Assembly: GCF_014196505.1 (NCBI RefSeq)
Contig: NZ_JACIDW010000022.1
Coordinates: forward strand, 1 to 56,067
DNA length: 56,067 nt
Origin: Rhizobium metallidurans
GTDB taxonomy: Bacteria; Pseudomonadota; Alphaproteobacteria; Rhizobiales; Rhizobiaceae
Reading direction: 5' to 3'
The notes under the pieces were generated by a model. That model was not told the DNA's origin. It saw only the letters and a program-made list of their open reading frames with translations, and made no database searches. Numbering within the stretch: the stretch's first letter is position 1; each line of letters starts with the position of its first letter. A program made the translations under genes and the position numbers. Shown here one piece after another: positions 8,201-15,920 of this stretch.

Positions 8201-10081
8201 ATTGCCAACGTTGATGATGAGATCGTTGCCGGCGGCGACCTGGCCGGCATTGGTCAATTGAGGCAACGAGAGCGTCAGGTCGTGAGCGGCAAGAAGATTG
8301 GTGGCGGCGGTGGTGCTGAGGCTGCCAGCGGCAATTGCGATATCGCCAGCACCGTTTGCTGCGTTGAGCGCATTGCTGGAGGACACGGCGTTGAGACCTG
8401 TTCCCCTGAGATCAACGTTCCCGGATGAAACCAGATCAATGCCACCGAATGTCATTTGACTGCCGGAGAGGTTGGCGCTCTCGGTGTTGATACGAAGCGT
8501 GCCCGACGTGGCAAGTCCGCTACGATTGCCGGATAGATCCACTTGGCGTTCATTGATCGCGATATCGCCGCCAGCCGCGGTACGCCTTTCCAGGTCAATG
8601 GCACCGGATATGGAGGTCAACGAAACAGTCCCGTTCGCCTCCAGGATCCCGTAGCGGATATCGCCGCGAGCGACTGCCCGCAGATTTCCGCCGGCGAGCA
8701 CGCCGCCCGAGATCCCGAGCTCGAGACCGGAAAGCAACGCCACGTCCCCTTGCGACAAAAGTGAACCGGCCGCGATCGAGCCGGCGGCGGCCGTAAGCGA
8801 AAGAGACGCATCGGACTGCACCGTGCCGGCTACCGTCACTGTTCCAGCCAGCGACGCCAGCGACACTGGACCCGCCGCTGTCGCTGCGCTCAGTGACAGG
8901 TTGCCGTCGGCCGCAACGCTTAGCGCGCCATTGCCGGCCAGCGATCCGCTAACATCGACCAGCCCCGAGCCGCCATTGATCAGTATGTCGCCCACGGCGC
9001 CGACAGACGCGAGAGCGACATCCTTTCCTGCCTTGACCGACACGGCTTTTTTCGAGGTTAGCCGACCCGCCGAGACATTTCGCTTGGAGGTGAGGCTGAC
9101 GCCTTGGTTGCCGGATGCATTACCGATCGAGATCTTGCCGTCTGAAGATAACGACAGCTCTCCGACGTTGGCCGCCATATCGGCGCGCATGCGAACGCCT
9201 GCGCCCTTTTCCGTCACGACCATCTTGATGCGGTCGGCTTGCATGGCGCCCAAGGCAGAGCCGTCGATTGCGTATTCCGGTGTTCCAGATGTGGCGCCGA
9301 GGTCGCCCGCCTCGCCGGTGCGGTAGTTGAATTTGCTCTGACCGGCTGTCAGACGCAGCTCCTTGCCATAGATCGGCCCGTCGATCGTCACCGTGCGAGA
9401 TACGATATCGAAAAGGTCGACCGCGCCGTCTGCGAATGCAGTGTTGGCGCCCCTTGGGCCGAACGTGATGTCGCCCCCCTGAACGGTGAAGCCGTTAAGA
9501 CGTCCATCGCTGTCGACATCCGGGGTCCCCGTCGTCAACGTGGCACGCGGCGTATTGATGAAACCGCAGCCGTTGCATGTGATGCCGTTCGGGTTTGCGA
9601 TAATGACATCGGCCCGGCCGCCGAATAGTTCGATCGGCCCTTCCAGCGCACTTCGCCTGCTATTGGTGACTTCGTTCAAAATGACGGAAGCCGGGCCGCT
9701 GTTGCGTAGATTTGCATTGCCCGGAGTGACGCCGCCAAGCTTGGATATGCCAACCTCGGCGTTGCTGTTGTTCAGGATCAGGCCGGGCGTCGCGACGTTG
9801 AAATCGCTGTATTTGTTATGGGACAGCCCTGCGCTGTTGGGTGTCACGATGTCGACGAGCGGAATGCCGTTTGGCGTCGAGCCGATGCCGGGGCGGTTCG
9901 CCGCGGGCGCCCCCGCATCCGGCGTCACCTGTTGGGCTTGTAGCAGAGCCGGTTGAAACACGAGGAGCGCGCTGAGGAATGTCGCAAGCGCCCGACGCGC
10001 GAGATGAAACGATGCAACTCGCCATGCGTTCCCGGCGGAAATCCGCTCAGGGACGTAAAAGTGAAATCCCGCCTTGCGCAT
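2279..10081 (-). CDS. cdiA: CdiA / filamentous haemagglutinin-like contact-dependent toxin
   Basis: A 2600-residue exoprotein of a two-partner secretion system. Residues 1-50 form a long Sec signal ending near LQAQ. The TPS recognition domain follows (about 55-300) with IANPNGITCNGCGFIN at 161-176. Haemagglutinin repeats run to about 700. A non-repetitive stretch with cysteines lies at roughly 700-1090 and may be the receptor-binding region. More repeats follow, then an Ala/Gly-rich hydrophobic pretoxin region with YQYNYLADED, which resembles the pretoxin 'NNYL' motif. No VENN motif was seen. The last 150 residues are a separate tip with GADVISVDVNTGEVFLWDSK; D2505 and D2520-S-K2522 fit a PD-(D/E)XK nuclease. 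An EC869-type DNase is possible but unproven. Export is through the divergent cdiB product. Confidence 0.9.
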   Translation of the reverse strand: MRKAGFHFYVPERISAGNAWRVASFHLARRALATFLSALLVFQPALLQAQQVTPDAGAPAANRPGIGSTPNGIPLVDIVTPNSAGLSHNKYSDFNVATPGLILNNSNAEVGISKLGGVTPGNANLRNSGPASVILNEVTNSRRSALEGPIELFGGRADVIIANPNGITCNGCGFINTPRATLTTGTPDVDSDGRLNGFTVQGGDITFGPRGANTAFADGAVDLFDIVSRTVTIDGPIYGKELRLTAGQSKFNYRTGEAGDLGATSGTPEYAIDGSALGAMQADRIKMVVTEKGAGVRMRADMAANVGELSLSSDGKISIGNASGNQGVSLTSKRNVSAGRLTSKKAVSVKAGKDVALASVGAVGDILINGGSGLVDVSGSLAGNGALSVAADGNLSLSAATAAGPVSLASLAGTVTVAGTVQSDASLSLTAAAGSIAAGSLLSQGDVALLSGLELGISGGVLAGGNLRAVARGDIRYGILEANGTVSLTSISGAIDLERRTAAGGDIAINERQVDLSGNRSGLATSGTLRINTESANLSGSQMTFGGIDLVSSGNVDLRGTGLNAVSSSNALNAANGAGDIAIAAGSLSTTAATNLLAAHDLTLSLPQLTNAGQVAAGNDLIINVGNLTNAASGLVYAGNDAALFVGGVLANDQGAIVAGRDLVIAGSADGARNAATVNRSGLINSNRNMTITTANLRNEKTVAPTVITQLVSNTPITAYDGLEGEICTPCSPNDNAVEYNGKFYVVQGVENRVYRNFLVDQVASYGSQAALIKAGNILAIDTVDLTNSYSTIEAGKQITLSGTGTLTNSGIQLQRTTSLSCTNPAGCRYYPDFVYARWVEYSRGGDSTNVREFVRTLVDNPFGTRDASKDLYAGTTVESVEAIGGVPATILSGGALSINGFAAVNNSALAGTIADRVAVGASTPSNNPTTLLAGVTAGGALFTLGSVASPQSGGFGGTVPGQTFLFETRAAFLDVSKFYGSSYFLGRIGYQPDREIQFLGDAYFENRYVEQQLRQATGAGFTGEDPTAQIKRLLDNGADYLGTRQLALGESLTADEIAGLTQSIVVYEWQVVNGERVLAPVLYLASGDKEQLASSGAVIAGKDVTIDVGTLATSGMIAASGDVAISGSSIAATGGDIRSGGTTNLDAGRVSLVSSSVTSGGNMSIKGTDGILIAGSKVAAGGNLALTSNGDINVSVTEKTTTSTMRDRLSSTTRVETTVTGSQISAGGSIAAAAGGNLNVIGSALAADGTLGLKAAGDVTIAEAVETTTTDYSYKKKGGLFGGGKQTTSHAETQTSVGSSVSGGAGVTIASGGDTIVSASKLTAGDGDKKADIDVTTGGDLLIASGRDSAAFEQSSSSKGFLSKKSSQLRSYDETTVASELSASGNVKLNAAGSAAIAGSTVTAGEAITVEGDNVSIIGATEQRQVESSSTKSGLFAGSGGGFISLWGKSQKDTIQSSEFNVASALSAGTSATIKARDTDLNVIGSSITAGQDINLSANRDVNITPGMESASASEQDKRSGFGIAFSAGNGGFSVGIGVQNTTDKKAQGSDTNATSILTAGRDVNISAGNNINLQAAQASAERDVNLFAGGDINLLAVDDATNYQEAHEKTFAGVTMAVSSQVGSAAQSIINSAGRLTESGGVNPVTNTTIVGLGIYQGLRNLESVYDEYRKSGDIGFALTVSLGVNRQQSSSSSTAYAPVVTDIRAGRSISMEADRGSITSDGAKIAAGYDELGIPVLSADPLVGDIILSAANGAINLNAATGTSATDSRNSSYSAGVGIGFDCSVKTRCKTIGTFVDGSYGKGGAGSSAVTQYNSLVSGTGDVAIGADGIAIRGGTVSGNSVTVAANSLTIESPVDTVKAKAEQLNVSASVGAAASVSSVTQNAKGDAAVVSEQSGIRAGVGGLDINIDGKTSLVGGVISSDASADRNHLSTGTLEATDIDTNSSWKADTYGGSFGTGGLSIAPPVKAGENETGKAYAAIGGNIGITITDPAQQAQDIGTIRRDTANTNTSLPGLPDLESLLRNQYKTQADLQAAQVTMAGLVADIANKLWLNAPEEEKAFWAEGGPGRAALHALGGGLLGGVNGVGGAVKGALGGAASTLFAKAVKELVAGMMNDAKLGSEEDRAKLGAVFGATIMAAIGGAIGGGEGAAYGAASYQYNYLADEDLFKAADALAEAEKCQSDCAALWAKVNDFKQLSERNDAVLIATCTAAPASSACQQMKQDLLKFATRLDRAGIDVFLDIGPGGNPIDLTFDADTLEQFSATRGAISLDVILARQLAEADKNGLPTDVAIKQALTQISQIQGGIKALLDSAGIVGGAAACAGTAGAACVLGLIGAAVSANQLVASAQQSFTGEEARTALVYSLEKAGYSKEEAERYQRYMDIGAVVLSVGIVGGEVAVRFTAANLGAIASVAERQAVLQALDKIPPLRTVNGKSLNPKLPDPAAGYDYVPKTISSPNPNIANSHVNGFNAEIDLANQIADLPGQQVIRYGDAIGTHGADVISVDVNTGEVFLWDSKFRNAFRPNKSSPTFKPGSTALSKALAQAERTISSSNLSSQVRQTAMKNLTDGQFVANTVGTASVKNLVPLKFCDFNPC

Positions 10082-10487
10082 ATCGACACGACCTCTGCCA
10101 CTGATCTACCGGTTGCCGTGCGGCAAACGAGAACAACGCAATGCGACAACCCAGTGGCGATCGTCAATGCACGTCTGAATATACGCAATCTAAGGGTGAT
10201 TATTCTATTAAGGCGATCGAGAGGATTCCAGCGAAAGCAACGGGTTCTTTTGCGAGAAAATCCAGAAAATGTATTTTAAACAATTATTTGAATGAATTTT
10301 TGATGGGCGCCATAAGTGTCCATCAGTTAAATTAGCACAACCTATTGGTTGGTGATGGTAAGCTACACGATAGATTCAATTGTTATGAACTGCGATAGTG
10401 ACGTGTCACTTCGCGCTAAACGGGCGTCAGCCGCTGTGGTGTACGGTGCTCGATCATCCCAGGATCCTCTAGGATGTTGTAAGTGCA
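10082..10487. promoter_or_regulatory. Divergent cdiA-cdiB intergenic region
   Basis: This 406-bp gap separates the start codons of cdiA (minus) and cdiB (plus) and must hold both promoters. The part from about 10250 to 10340 is clearly AT-rich (AATGTATTTTAAACAATTAT), unlike the flanking genes. An inverted repeat AGTGAC-gt-GTCACT lies at 10397-10410 and could be an operator. cdiA has an AGAGGT ribosome site about 13 nt before its ATG; the one for cdiB is weak. I could not settle on specific -35/-10 pairs. Confidence 0.45.
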
Positions 10488-12224
10488 ATGCGAGACAAAT
10501 TTCTGTGGCTGTGTTTCTCGCCAGTGGTCGTGGCGAATATTGCGGCTTCAAACGCTCTGGCGCAGTCGAGCGACCCTCAACCATCACCGGCGGATCAGTT
10601 CATGCGAAGGCAGTCCGATCTGAAGCAAGCCCAGCGGCTTGATGCACTTGGCAAGGCAACACCCAGTGATATCCAGGCCAAGGCGGCGTCGGGGGGCGAT
10701 CCCCGTCAGGGCGCTTGCTTTGACATCACGCATGTCGAGGTGGAGGGCGTAACGCTGATCGCGCAATCGGCCTTGGCAACTATTCTTGCAGGCTACGAGA
10801 ACCGTTGCGTCGATCTTGTTGCCGTCAATTCCCTGCTGAAGACCCTTACTCTCGCCTATGTGGACAATGGCTATGTGACTTCGCGCTTCTATATTCCAGA
10901 ACAAGACATCGCCGCGACGAAGACATTGCGTCTCGTTGCCGAAGAGGGCACGCTTTCAGATGTCTACCTCAACGGGAAGGCGGCATCCTCGAACGGCACT
11001 CTTGCCACAGCATTTCCCGGGATGCGCGGCAAGCCGGTCAACATCCGCGATATCGAGCAAGGCGTGGACCAGATCAACCGGCTTCCCTCAAGCAATGCGA
11101 AGACAACGATCCTGCCGGGTCGCCAGGCAGGGGAGTCGATCCTGAACGTCGAGAACAAGACCAGCGAGCCATGGAATTTCTCGATCGCGAACAATAATCT
11201 CGGCCAGGCTTCGACAGGCTACGCCCAAAGCACGCTGACGTTCGGCGTGGACAACCTGTTCGAGCTGAACGATCTTATCTCGCTCTCCTATCAACGCACG
11301 GGACCGGACTACCCTTGGCCGGACGACGGAGCGGGTCGCAGCAATAGCCTTTCCGGTTCCTTTAGCGTGCCTTACGGTTATTGGACGCTCGGCCTGAATG
11401 GTTCCTGGTATAGCTACAGCAGCAAAGTCCCCGGCAACTTGGCCGACATCGATACGTCAGGCAATTCGGGCCAATTCGGCGCGAGCCTCGATCGCGTGCT
11501 CTTGCGCGACAAGAATTCCATCACGACGCTGAATGCCGGATTGAATTTCAAAACGACCGACAATTTCCTGATGGGAAGTCGCATCGAGGTTGGCAGCCGT
11601 CAGTATACCGTCGGCAGTCTCGGAATCACGCATTCGCGCCGGATGCTCGGTGGCGTCTGGCTCTTCGATCTTGGATACAGCCAGGGCTTGGAGATGTTCG
11701 ACGCGGTCCGCCGCGGTGAGCCGGGCGCCGGCGAGGCTAACCCGGAGTTCTCCAAGCTGTCAGCGACGGCCAATGTCACGATGCCCTTCGAGATTTCCGG
11801 TCAACAACTGCAATTCGGCACCATGGTCAACGGCCAATACTCGCCGGACAATCTCCTCGGGGCCGAACAGCTCTCGCTTGGAGGCTATAGCAATGTTCGA
11901 GGCACGCGCGACAGCCTCCTGTTCGGCAATAACGGCATCTTTACCCGCAACGAGATCATCTGGCGCACGCAGCCCTGGGCAGGCAACGAGATGCTTGTCG
12001 AGAGACTAGGTGAGTTGCGACCTTACGTCGGGATTGATTATGGCCGCATTTTCGGACAAGCGGACTTCGGTATTGAGGCCGGCGACATCGCCGGCTGGAC
12101 TGTCGGTAACCGCCTTTCCGGCGGCACGGTGAACGCTGAGTTCGGCTATTCCCGCATCGTCAGGAGCAGCATCGACAGTAAGATGCCGAATCTGTTTTTC
12201 ATGAGCGCGTCGTTGCAGTTTTAG
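10488..12224 (+). CDS. cdiB: CdiB outer-membrane transporter (ShlB/FhaC/HecB family)
   Basis: This 578-residue protein is the outer-membrane beta-barrel that exports CdiA. A Sec signal covers about 1-25 (NALAQ). A POTRA_2-type domain follows at about 78-150, containing FDITHVEVEGVTLI and LAYVDNGYVTSRFYIPEQD. From about 215 to the end are alternating barrel strands. The conserved L6-loop motif appears as GYSNVRGTRDS, a variant of the usual VRGY, and the protein ends in phenylalanine, the typical barrel-assembly signal. It is the only transporter gene in the window and is divergent from cdiA, whereas classical loci have cdiB directly upstream of cdiA on the same strand. Length and motif order fit the family. 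Confidence 0.92.
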   Translation: MRDKFLWLCFSPVVVANIAASNALAQSSDPQPSPADQFMRRQSDLKQAQRLDALGKATPSDIQAKAASGGDPRQGACFDITHVEVEGVTLIAQSALATILAGYENRCVDLVAVNSLLKTLTLAYVDNGYVTSRFYIPEQDIAATKTLRLVAEEGTLSDVYLNGKAASSNGTLATAFPGMRGKPVNIRDIEQGVDQINRLPSSNAKTTILPGRQAGESILNVENKTSEPWNFSIANNNLGQASTGYAQSTLTFGVDNLFELNDLISLSYQRTGPDYPWPDDGAGRSNSLSGSFSVPYGYWTLGLNGSWYSYSSKVPGNLADIDTSGNSGQFGASLDRVLLRDKNSITTLNAGLNFKTTDNFLMGSRIEVGSRQYTVGSLGITHSRRMLGGVWLFDLGYSQGLEMFDAVRRGEPGAGEANPEFSKLSATANVTMPFEISGQQLQFGTMVNGQYSPDNLLGAEQLSLGGYSNVRGTRDSLLFGNNGIFTRNEIIWRTQPWAGNEMLVERLGELRPYVGIDYGRIFGQADFGIEAGDIAGWTVGNRLSGGTVNAEFGYSRIVRSSIDSKMPNLFFMSASLQF

Positions 12225-12611
12225 CGACGCTGTGTGTTCACCGGCGCAAGATGATGCCATCACTGTACGTTCCTCGGCGGCTGGTCAGCGCTAAGGAGAC
12301 CATTCGCTTCGTCACTCCCGTATTAACGCCATTGCCGTCCTGATTTCGGAAAAGTTCCATAAATCAGCCTTATGCCACAGTGACGTCTTTTCAAAGATTT
12401 GGCCGACTGGTCAGTAGGGTCGCCGGTCCATATCCCCTCAAGAACCTAAAATTTTTTGGATCGACACGAGCCCACGCTCTTCGTTACATCTCGATCTTGC
12501 TTCAGCTGAAGCTTTAACGGTTGGAGGTCGTGTGAACACTGATCGGTGATGTGTTTCGGAGCCCTTCGTGTAAAGCAATGCGCGAAATTAGAATAGGACC
12601 GGTCCCTATCG
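12225..12611. other. Gap between cdiB and the histidine kinase gene
   Basis: No gene is supported in these 387 bp. A perfect palindrome GCTTCAGCTGAAGC sits at 12499-12512, followed by a T-rich stretch, and may be an operator or weak hairpin upstream of the two-component genes. The words GGCTGGTCAGC (near 12277) and GACTGGTCAGT (near 12401) are similar. No clear terminator for cdiB was found. Confidence 0.4.
12596..12605. promoter_or_regulatory. GGACCGGTCC palindrome before the histidine kinase
   Basis: A perfect 10-bp palindrome lies 6 bp before the kinase ATG, inside a near-palindrome ATAGGACC/GGTCCCTAT. The same GGACC and GGTCC half-sites recur with a 2-bp spacer before the iron-transporter genes (14704-14717). 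The pair could be binding sites of the adjacent response regulator; its position next to the start codon would suit autorepression. Confidence 0.3.
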
Positions 12612-13988
12612 ATGCAACATTCCCTGATTCCGTCAAAACGTTGGAGATTGAGTCTTGGAAAAGGACTAACGCTGGCTTGGCAGTTCGCGTTGGTCGGCTT
12701 GCTGGTGTTGCTCGCAGGCATGCTCTCCATTGGTGCCTGGGTCACTTCAAATCTTGAACAAGGCTTCATGCAGAACCGAGCCGACAGTACGGCGCTATTC
12801 GTCGACAGCATCGTTTCGCCGCTGGCTCAGGGTTTGGGTACCGCGCCAAAACTCCCGAGCAAAGACGAGCAGGCTTTGGCCCAGGCAATTCAGGACGGAC
12901 CACTCGCGCACAGGATCTATTCTTTCAAGATCTGGACACGCGACGCGACGGTTGCCTACAGCAGCGATTCGGCACTCATCGGTCAAACGTTCGAACTTCG
13001 GAAGGCGCTACGGGCGGCCTTGGATGGGAGCGTCTATGCCGAATTCGACAGGCTCGACGGCAAGGAGCACCTTGTCGAGAAGCGCAGCGGTCTTGAGTTT
13101 CTCGAGGTCTATAGCCCCATTCGCGATGCACAGACTGGCGATGTCATCGGCGCCGCGGAGTTTTACGAGCCGACGAGCGGCTTTACCTCGGAGCTTCATA
13201 GGGTGCGGATGCATAGCTGGTTGGTGGTGGCAGCTGTCACGGCGGCGATGCTTGCCCTGCTATTTGCCATCGTCGCCCGTGGCAGTGTCAGAATCGAAAG
13301 ACAGCGAAAGCGGCTCGACAGCCAGGTCATTGAATTGTCCCGGCTACTGGCAAGCAATACCGTCTTGCGCAAGCGAGCCGATGAGGCAACCCAAAGGACC
13401 ATCGCGCTCAACGAACGATATTTGCGGCGCATCTCGTCAGACCTGCATGACGGTCCGACCCAGCTTCTTGGTTTCGTCATCATGAGACTGGAGGCGATCA
13501 GAAAAGGAAAAGGCCGTGATGACGATGACGACTTGATCAAGCAGTCGATAACGGCAGCGATCGACGAGATCCGAGATCTTTGCCGAGGTCTTCAGCTTCC
13601 AGAATTGGAAGCCCTTTCCGGTCGGGAAGTCGCTCTGCGTGCCATCAGGGCCCATCAGTTGTTTACGGGCAACGAGATCGTTGCGGATCTTAGCGACCTG
13701 GACGTCCGTAGCCATGGTATGAAAATCTGCCTCTATCGCTTCTTGCAGGAGGTCTTGAGCAACGCGTCCAGACATGCCATGGCCAATCGAATTGTCGCGT
13801 CAGCCTACATGAAGGAGGGCGCGCTCATTGTGCGCGTCGAGGACGACGGTGTAGGATTTCAACGCGGATACGAAGGTGAGGGGCTTGGGCTGGCCGGCCT
13901 TCAGGAACGCGCAGCAAGCCTAGGTGGAGTGGTGGACATCGTCACTGGCGGAAATCGAGGAACAACCGTTCAAATGGTGCTGCCATGA
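12612..13988 (+). CDS. NarL-type sensor histidine kinase
   Basis: A 458-residue membrane kinase that should sense an outside signal and phosphorylate the response regulator encoded next. Membrane segments are at about 22-45 and 202-222, enclosing a periplasmic sensor domain of about 155 residues with a dCache/PAS-like pattern (VAYSSDSALIGQTFELR). A coiled linker precedes the HisKA_3 dimerisation domain with SSDLHDGPTQ, where H279 is the likely phospho-acceptor. The ATPase domain shows FLQEVLSNASRHA (N box), VRVEDDGVGF and GLGLAGLQERA (G boxes). The ATG at 12612 gives a plausible N-terminus but lacks a strong ribosome site. Its stop overlaps the regulator start (ATGA), so the pair is translationally coupled. 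Confidence 0.9.
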   Translation: MQHSLIPSKRWRLSLGKGLTLAWQFALVGLLVLLAGMLSIGAWVTSNLEQGFMQNRADSTALFVDSIVSPLAQGLGTAPKLPSKDEQALAQAIQDGPLAHRIYSFKIWTRDATVAYSSDSALIGQTFELRKALRAALDGSVYAEFDRLDGKEHLVEKRSGLEFLEVYSPIRDAQTGDVIGAAEFYEPTSGFTSELHRVRMHSWLVVAAVTAAMLALLFAIVARGSVRIERQRKRLDSQVIELSRLLASNTVLRKRADEATQRTIALNERYLRRISSDLHDGPTQLLGFVIMRLEAIRKGKGRDDDDDLIKQSITAAIDEIRDLCRGLQLPELEALSGREVALRAIRAHQLFTGNEIVADLSDLDVRSHGMKICLYRFLQEVLSNASRHAMANRIVASAYMKEGALIVRVEDDGVGFQRGYEGEGLGLAGLQERAASLGGVVDIVTGGNRGTTVQMVLP

Positions 13989-14680
13989 CTGACCTTCGTG
14001 AAGACATCCTGCGGGTCTCGATTATCGACGACCACCCCATGTTTCGGATGGGGGTCGTTCGAGGGCTGGAAGACGAAGCCGGTGTCGAGGTCGTCTCGCA
14101 AGGTTCTACTGCCTCAGATGCCGTAGCCATCTTCAATCAATTTCGGCCCATGGTCAGCATTCTCGATCTGTCCATGCCAGGTGGAGGGCATACCGCAATA
14201 CAGGCGATCCGGCAGATTGACGACGATGCCTTGATCGTCGTGCTGACTGCTTCGGAGCAAGAGGCTGATGTCTTCAACGCGATGAAGGCAGGTGCCCGAG
14301 GATATGTTCTAAAAGGGGTCGAGGCAGGTGATCTTGTCGCAGTGCTGCGCGCTGTTGTCGATGGACAGACCTTCGTGTCTCCGGGTATCGCTACCCGTGT
14401 CCTCGCCGAGATGCGCGCAAGGCCAATCTTAGTTGGTAGTGCTGGTGCCGACGATCGCGCGGTCATCGCGATGCCCGATCTCACCGCGCGCGAAGAACAA
14501 ATCCTGTCCCTCGTTGCGGAAGGTCATAGCAACAAGGAAATTGGCTTTTTGCTCTCGCTGAAGGAGAAATCCATCAAGCATGTCATGACCCGGGTTTTGA
14601 AAAAGCTACAGGTACGAAACAGGACGGAGGCGGCACTTCAGATGCGGGAATGGCAAAGCGAAGACGCTGCGCGTCGGTAA
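13985..14680 (+). CDS. LuxR/NarL-family response regulator
   Basis: A 231-residue two-domain regulator. The receiver domain spans about 8-125 with acidic pocket D15-D16 and the phospho-accepting D61 in SILDLSMPG. The C-terminal LuxR helix-turn-helix (about 163-225) shows LTAREEQILSLVAEGHSNKEIG and ends with KKLQVRNRTEAA. It is coupled to the kinase gene by a 4-nt overlap. Its targets are not shown by sequence. The two obvious candidates are the iron transporter operon that starts 170 bp downstream and the cdiB/cdiA genes upstream. GGACC..GGTCC palindromes before the kinase and before the transporter are possible binding sites. Confidence 0.93.
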   Translation: MTDLREDILRVSIIDDHPMFRMGVVRGLEDEAGVEVVSQGSTASDAVAIFNQFRPMVSILDLSMPGGGHTAIQAIRQIDDDALIVVLTASEQEADVFNAMKAGARGYVLKGVEAGDLVAVLRAVVDGQTFVSPGIATRVLAEMRARPILVGSAGADDRAVIAMPDLTAREEQILSLVAEGHSNKEIGFLLSLKEKSIKHVMTRVLKKLQVRNRTEAALQMREWQSEDAARR

Positions 14681-14703
14681 TCGACGCATCGTCATCTCGC
14701 GTA

Positions 14704-14717
14704 CGGACCATGGTCCG
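14704..14717. promoter_or_regulatory. CGGACCATGGTCCG palindrome upstream of fbpA
   Basis: This perfect 14-bp palindrome is in the 171-bp gap between the response regulator stop and the iron-binding-protein gene. It is not followed by a T-tract, so a regulator site is more likely than a terminator. It shares GGACC/GGTCC half-sites with 12596-12605. No convincing Fur or Irr box was seen in this gap, though a degenerate one cannot be ruled out by eye. Confidence 0.4.
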
Positions 14718-14851
14718 CATGGTCAGATTGTCGACTTGGATATAAGTGGAGTGGCGTTGACAAGAATTGGCCTGGGGGCTCGATCGTCATCGCACTGGAG
14801 GCAGGAACACGTAGCGATCGTGCCTGCTCAAACGCTTATTGGGGGCATTTC

Positions 14852-15874
14852 ATGACCACACGCGCTTACCTCACATCCGCAATTTTCGCGGCGTACGCAT
14901 TGACGGCTCCGTCACTTGCATCCGCGGCCGAGATCAATGTCTATACGACCCGCGAGCCCGCGCTGATGGCACCGCTTCTGGAGGCCTATACGAAGGCGAC
15001 CGGCACGAAGGTCAACACCGTGTTCTTGAAGGATGGGCTCGCTGAACGCGTCGCTTCTGAAGGCACGAGCTCGCCGGCCGACATTCTGATGGCCGTGGAT
15101 GCCGGTAATCTCGTCGATCTCGCTGAAAAGGGCTTGACGCAGCCGATCGAATCCTCCGTGTTGAACGACGCTATTCCCGCGCAGCTGCGCGACGGAAAAG
15201 GTAACTGGTTCAGTCTGTCGATGCGTGGTCGCGTGCTCTACGCCGCCAAGGACCTCGATCTCGCCTCCTTCAATTACGAGGATCTTGCTGATCCCAAGTA
15301 CAAGGGCAAGGTCTGCATCCGCGCAGGTCAACACCCCTACAACACCGCGCTGTTTGCCGACTACATCGCGCACTATGGCGCTGAAGATACCGAAAAGTGG
15401 TTGACAGGCGTCAAGGCGAACCTCGCGCGCAAGGCCGCCGGCGGCGACCGTGACGTTGCCAAGGATATCCTTGGTGGCATTTGCGATATCGGCATTGCCA
15501 ACACCTACTATGTCGGTCTGATGAAGGCTGGTAAGGGCGGCGAGGAGCAGGTCAAGTGGGCAGAGGCTATCAAGGTCGTCCTTCCCACCTTCAAGGACGG
15601 CGGCACGCAGGTCAATATCACCGGTGCCGCGGTTGCAAAGCACTCGCCGAACAAAGCCGAGGCCGTGAAGTTTCTTGAGTATCTCGTCTCAGACGATGCT
15701 CAGAAAATCTATGCCGAAGCCAATTATGAGTATCCGGTCAAGGCCGGTGTCGGTGTCGATCCCATCATCGCCTCCTTCGGTGAACTGAAGATCGATAAAA
15801 CGCCGCTGTCGGAGATCGTCGGCCAAAGCAAGCAGGCAAGCGAGCTCGTCGATAAGGTTGGATTCGACAATTAA
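14852..15874 (+). CDS. fbpA: Ferric-iron ABC transporter periplasmic binding protein (FbpA type)
   Basis: A 340-residue periplasmic binding protein with a Sec signal (1-26, cleaving near LASA-AEI). The mature start INVYTTREP is typical of the FbpA/SfuA/FutA group. The paired tyrosines Y219-Y220 in IANTYYVG fit the phenolate ligands that hold Fe(III) in this family, and RGRVLYAAK and PKYKGKVCIR are conserved hinge blocks. It should bind Fe(III) in the periplasm and pass it to the fused permease and ATPase encoded next. The ATG at 14852 lies after GGGGGCATTTC, a usable ribosome site. Sugar-phosphate binding (AfuA) is a known alternative within the family, but the Tyr pair favours iron. Confidence 0.88.
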   Translation: MTTRAYLTSAIFAAYALTAPSLASAAEINVYTTREPALMAPLLEAYTKATGTKVNTVFLKDGLAERVASEGTSSPADILMAVDAGNLVDLAEKGLTQPIESSVLNDAIPAQLRDGKGNWFSLSMRGRVLYAAKDLDLASFNYEDLADPKYKGKVCIRAGQHPYNTALFADYIAHYGAEDTEKWLTGVKANLARKAAGGDRDVAKDILGGICDIGIANTYYVGLMKAGKGGEEQVKWAEAIKVVLPTFKDGGTQVNITGAAVAKHSPNKAEAVKFLEYLVSDDAQKIYAEANYEYPVKAGVGVDPIIASFGELKIDKTPLSEIVGQSKQASELVDKVGFDN

Positions 15875-15883
15875 GGGACAGGG

Positions 15884-15904
15884 GGCGCCCTTCAGTCGGG
15901 CGCC
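15884..15904 (+). terminator. Stem-loop between binding-protein and permease genes
   Basis: GGCGCCC (15884-15890) and GGGCGCC (15898-15904) pair around a 7-nt loop just after the fbpA stop and before the permease start. Such hairpins usually stabilise or attenuate the binding-protein mRNA so that more binding protein than permease is made. The downstream TTCCACTTC is only weakly T-rich, so partial read-through is likely. Confidence 0.6.
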
Positions 15905-15920
15905 TTCCACTTCATCTTCG

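Noticed and set aside
14728..14737. TTGTCGACTT upstream of fbpA, similar to the island operator
   Set aside because: Only the GTCGAC core matches; the arms are not palindromic, and the site lies in an unrelated operon.
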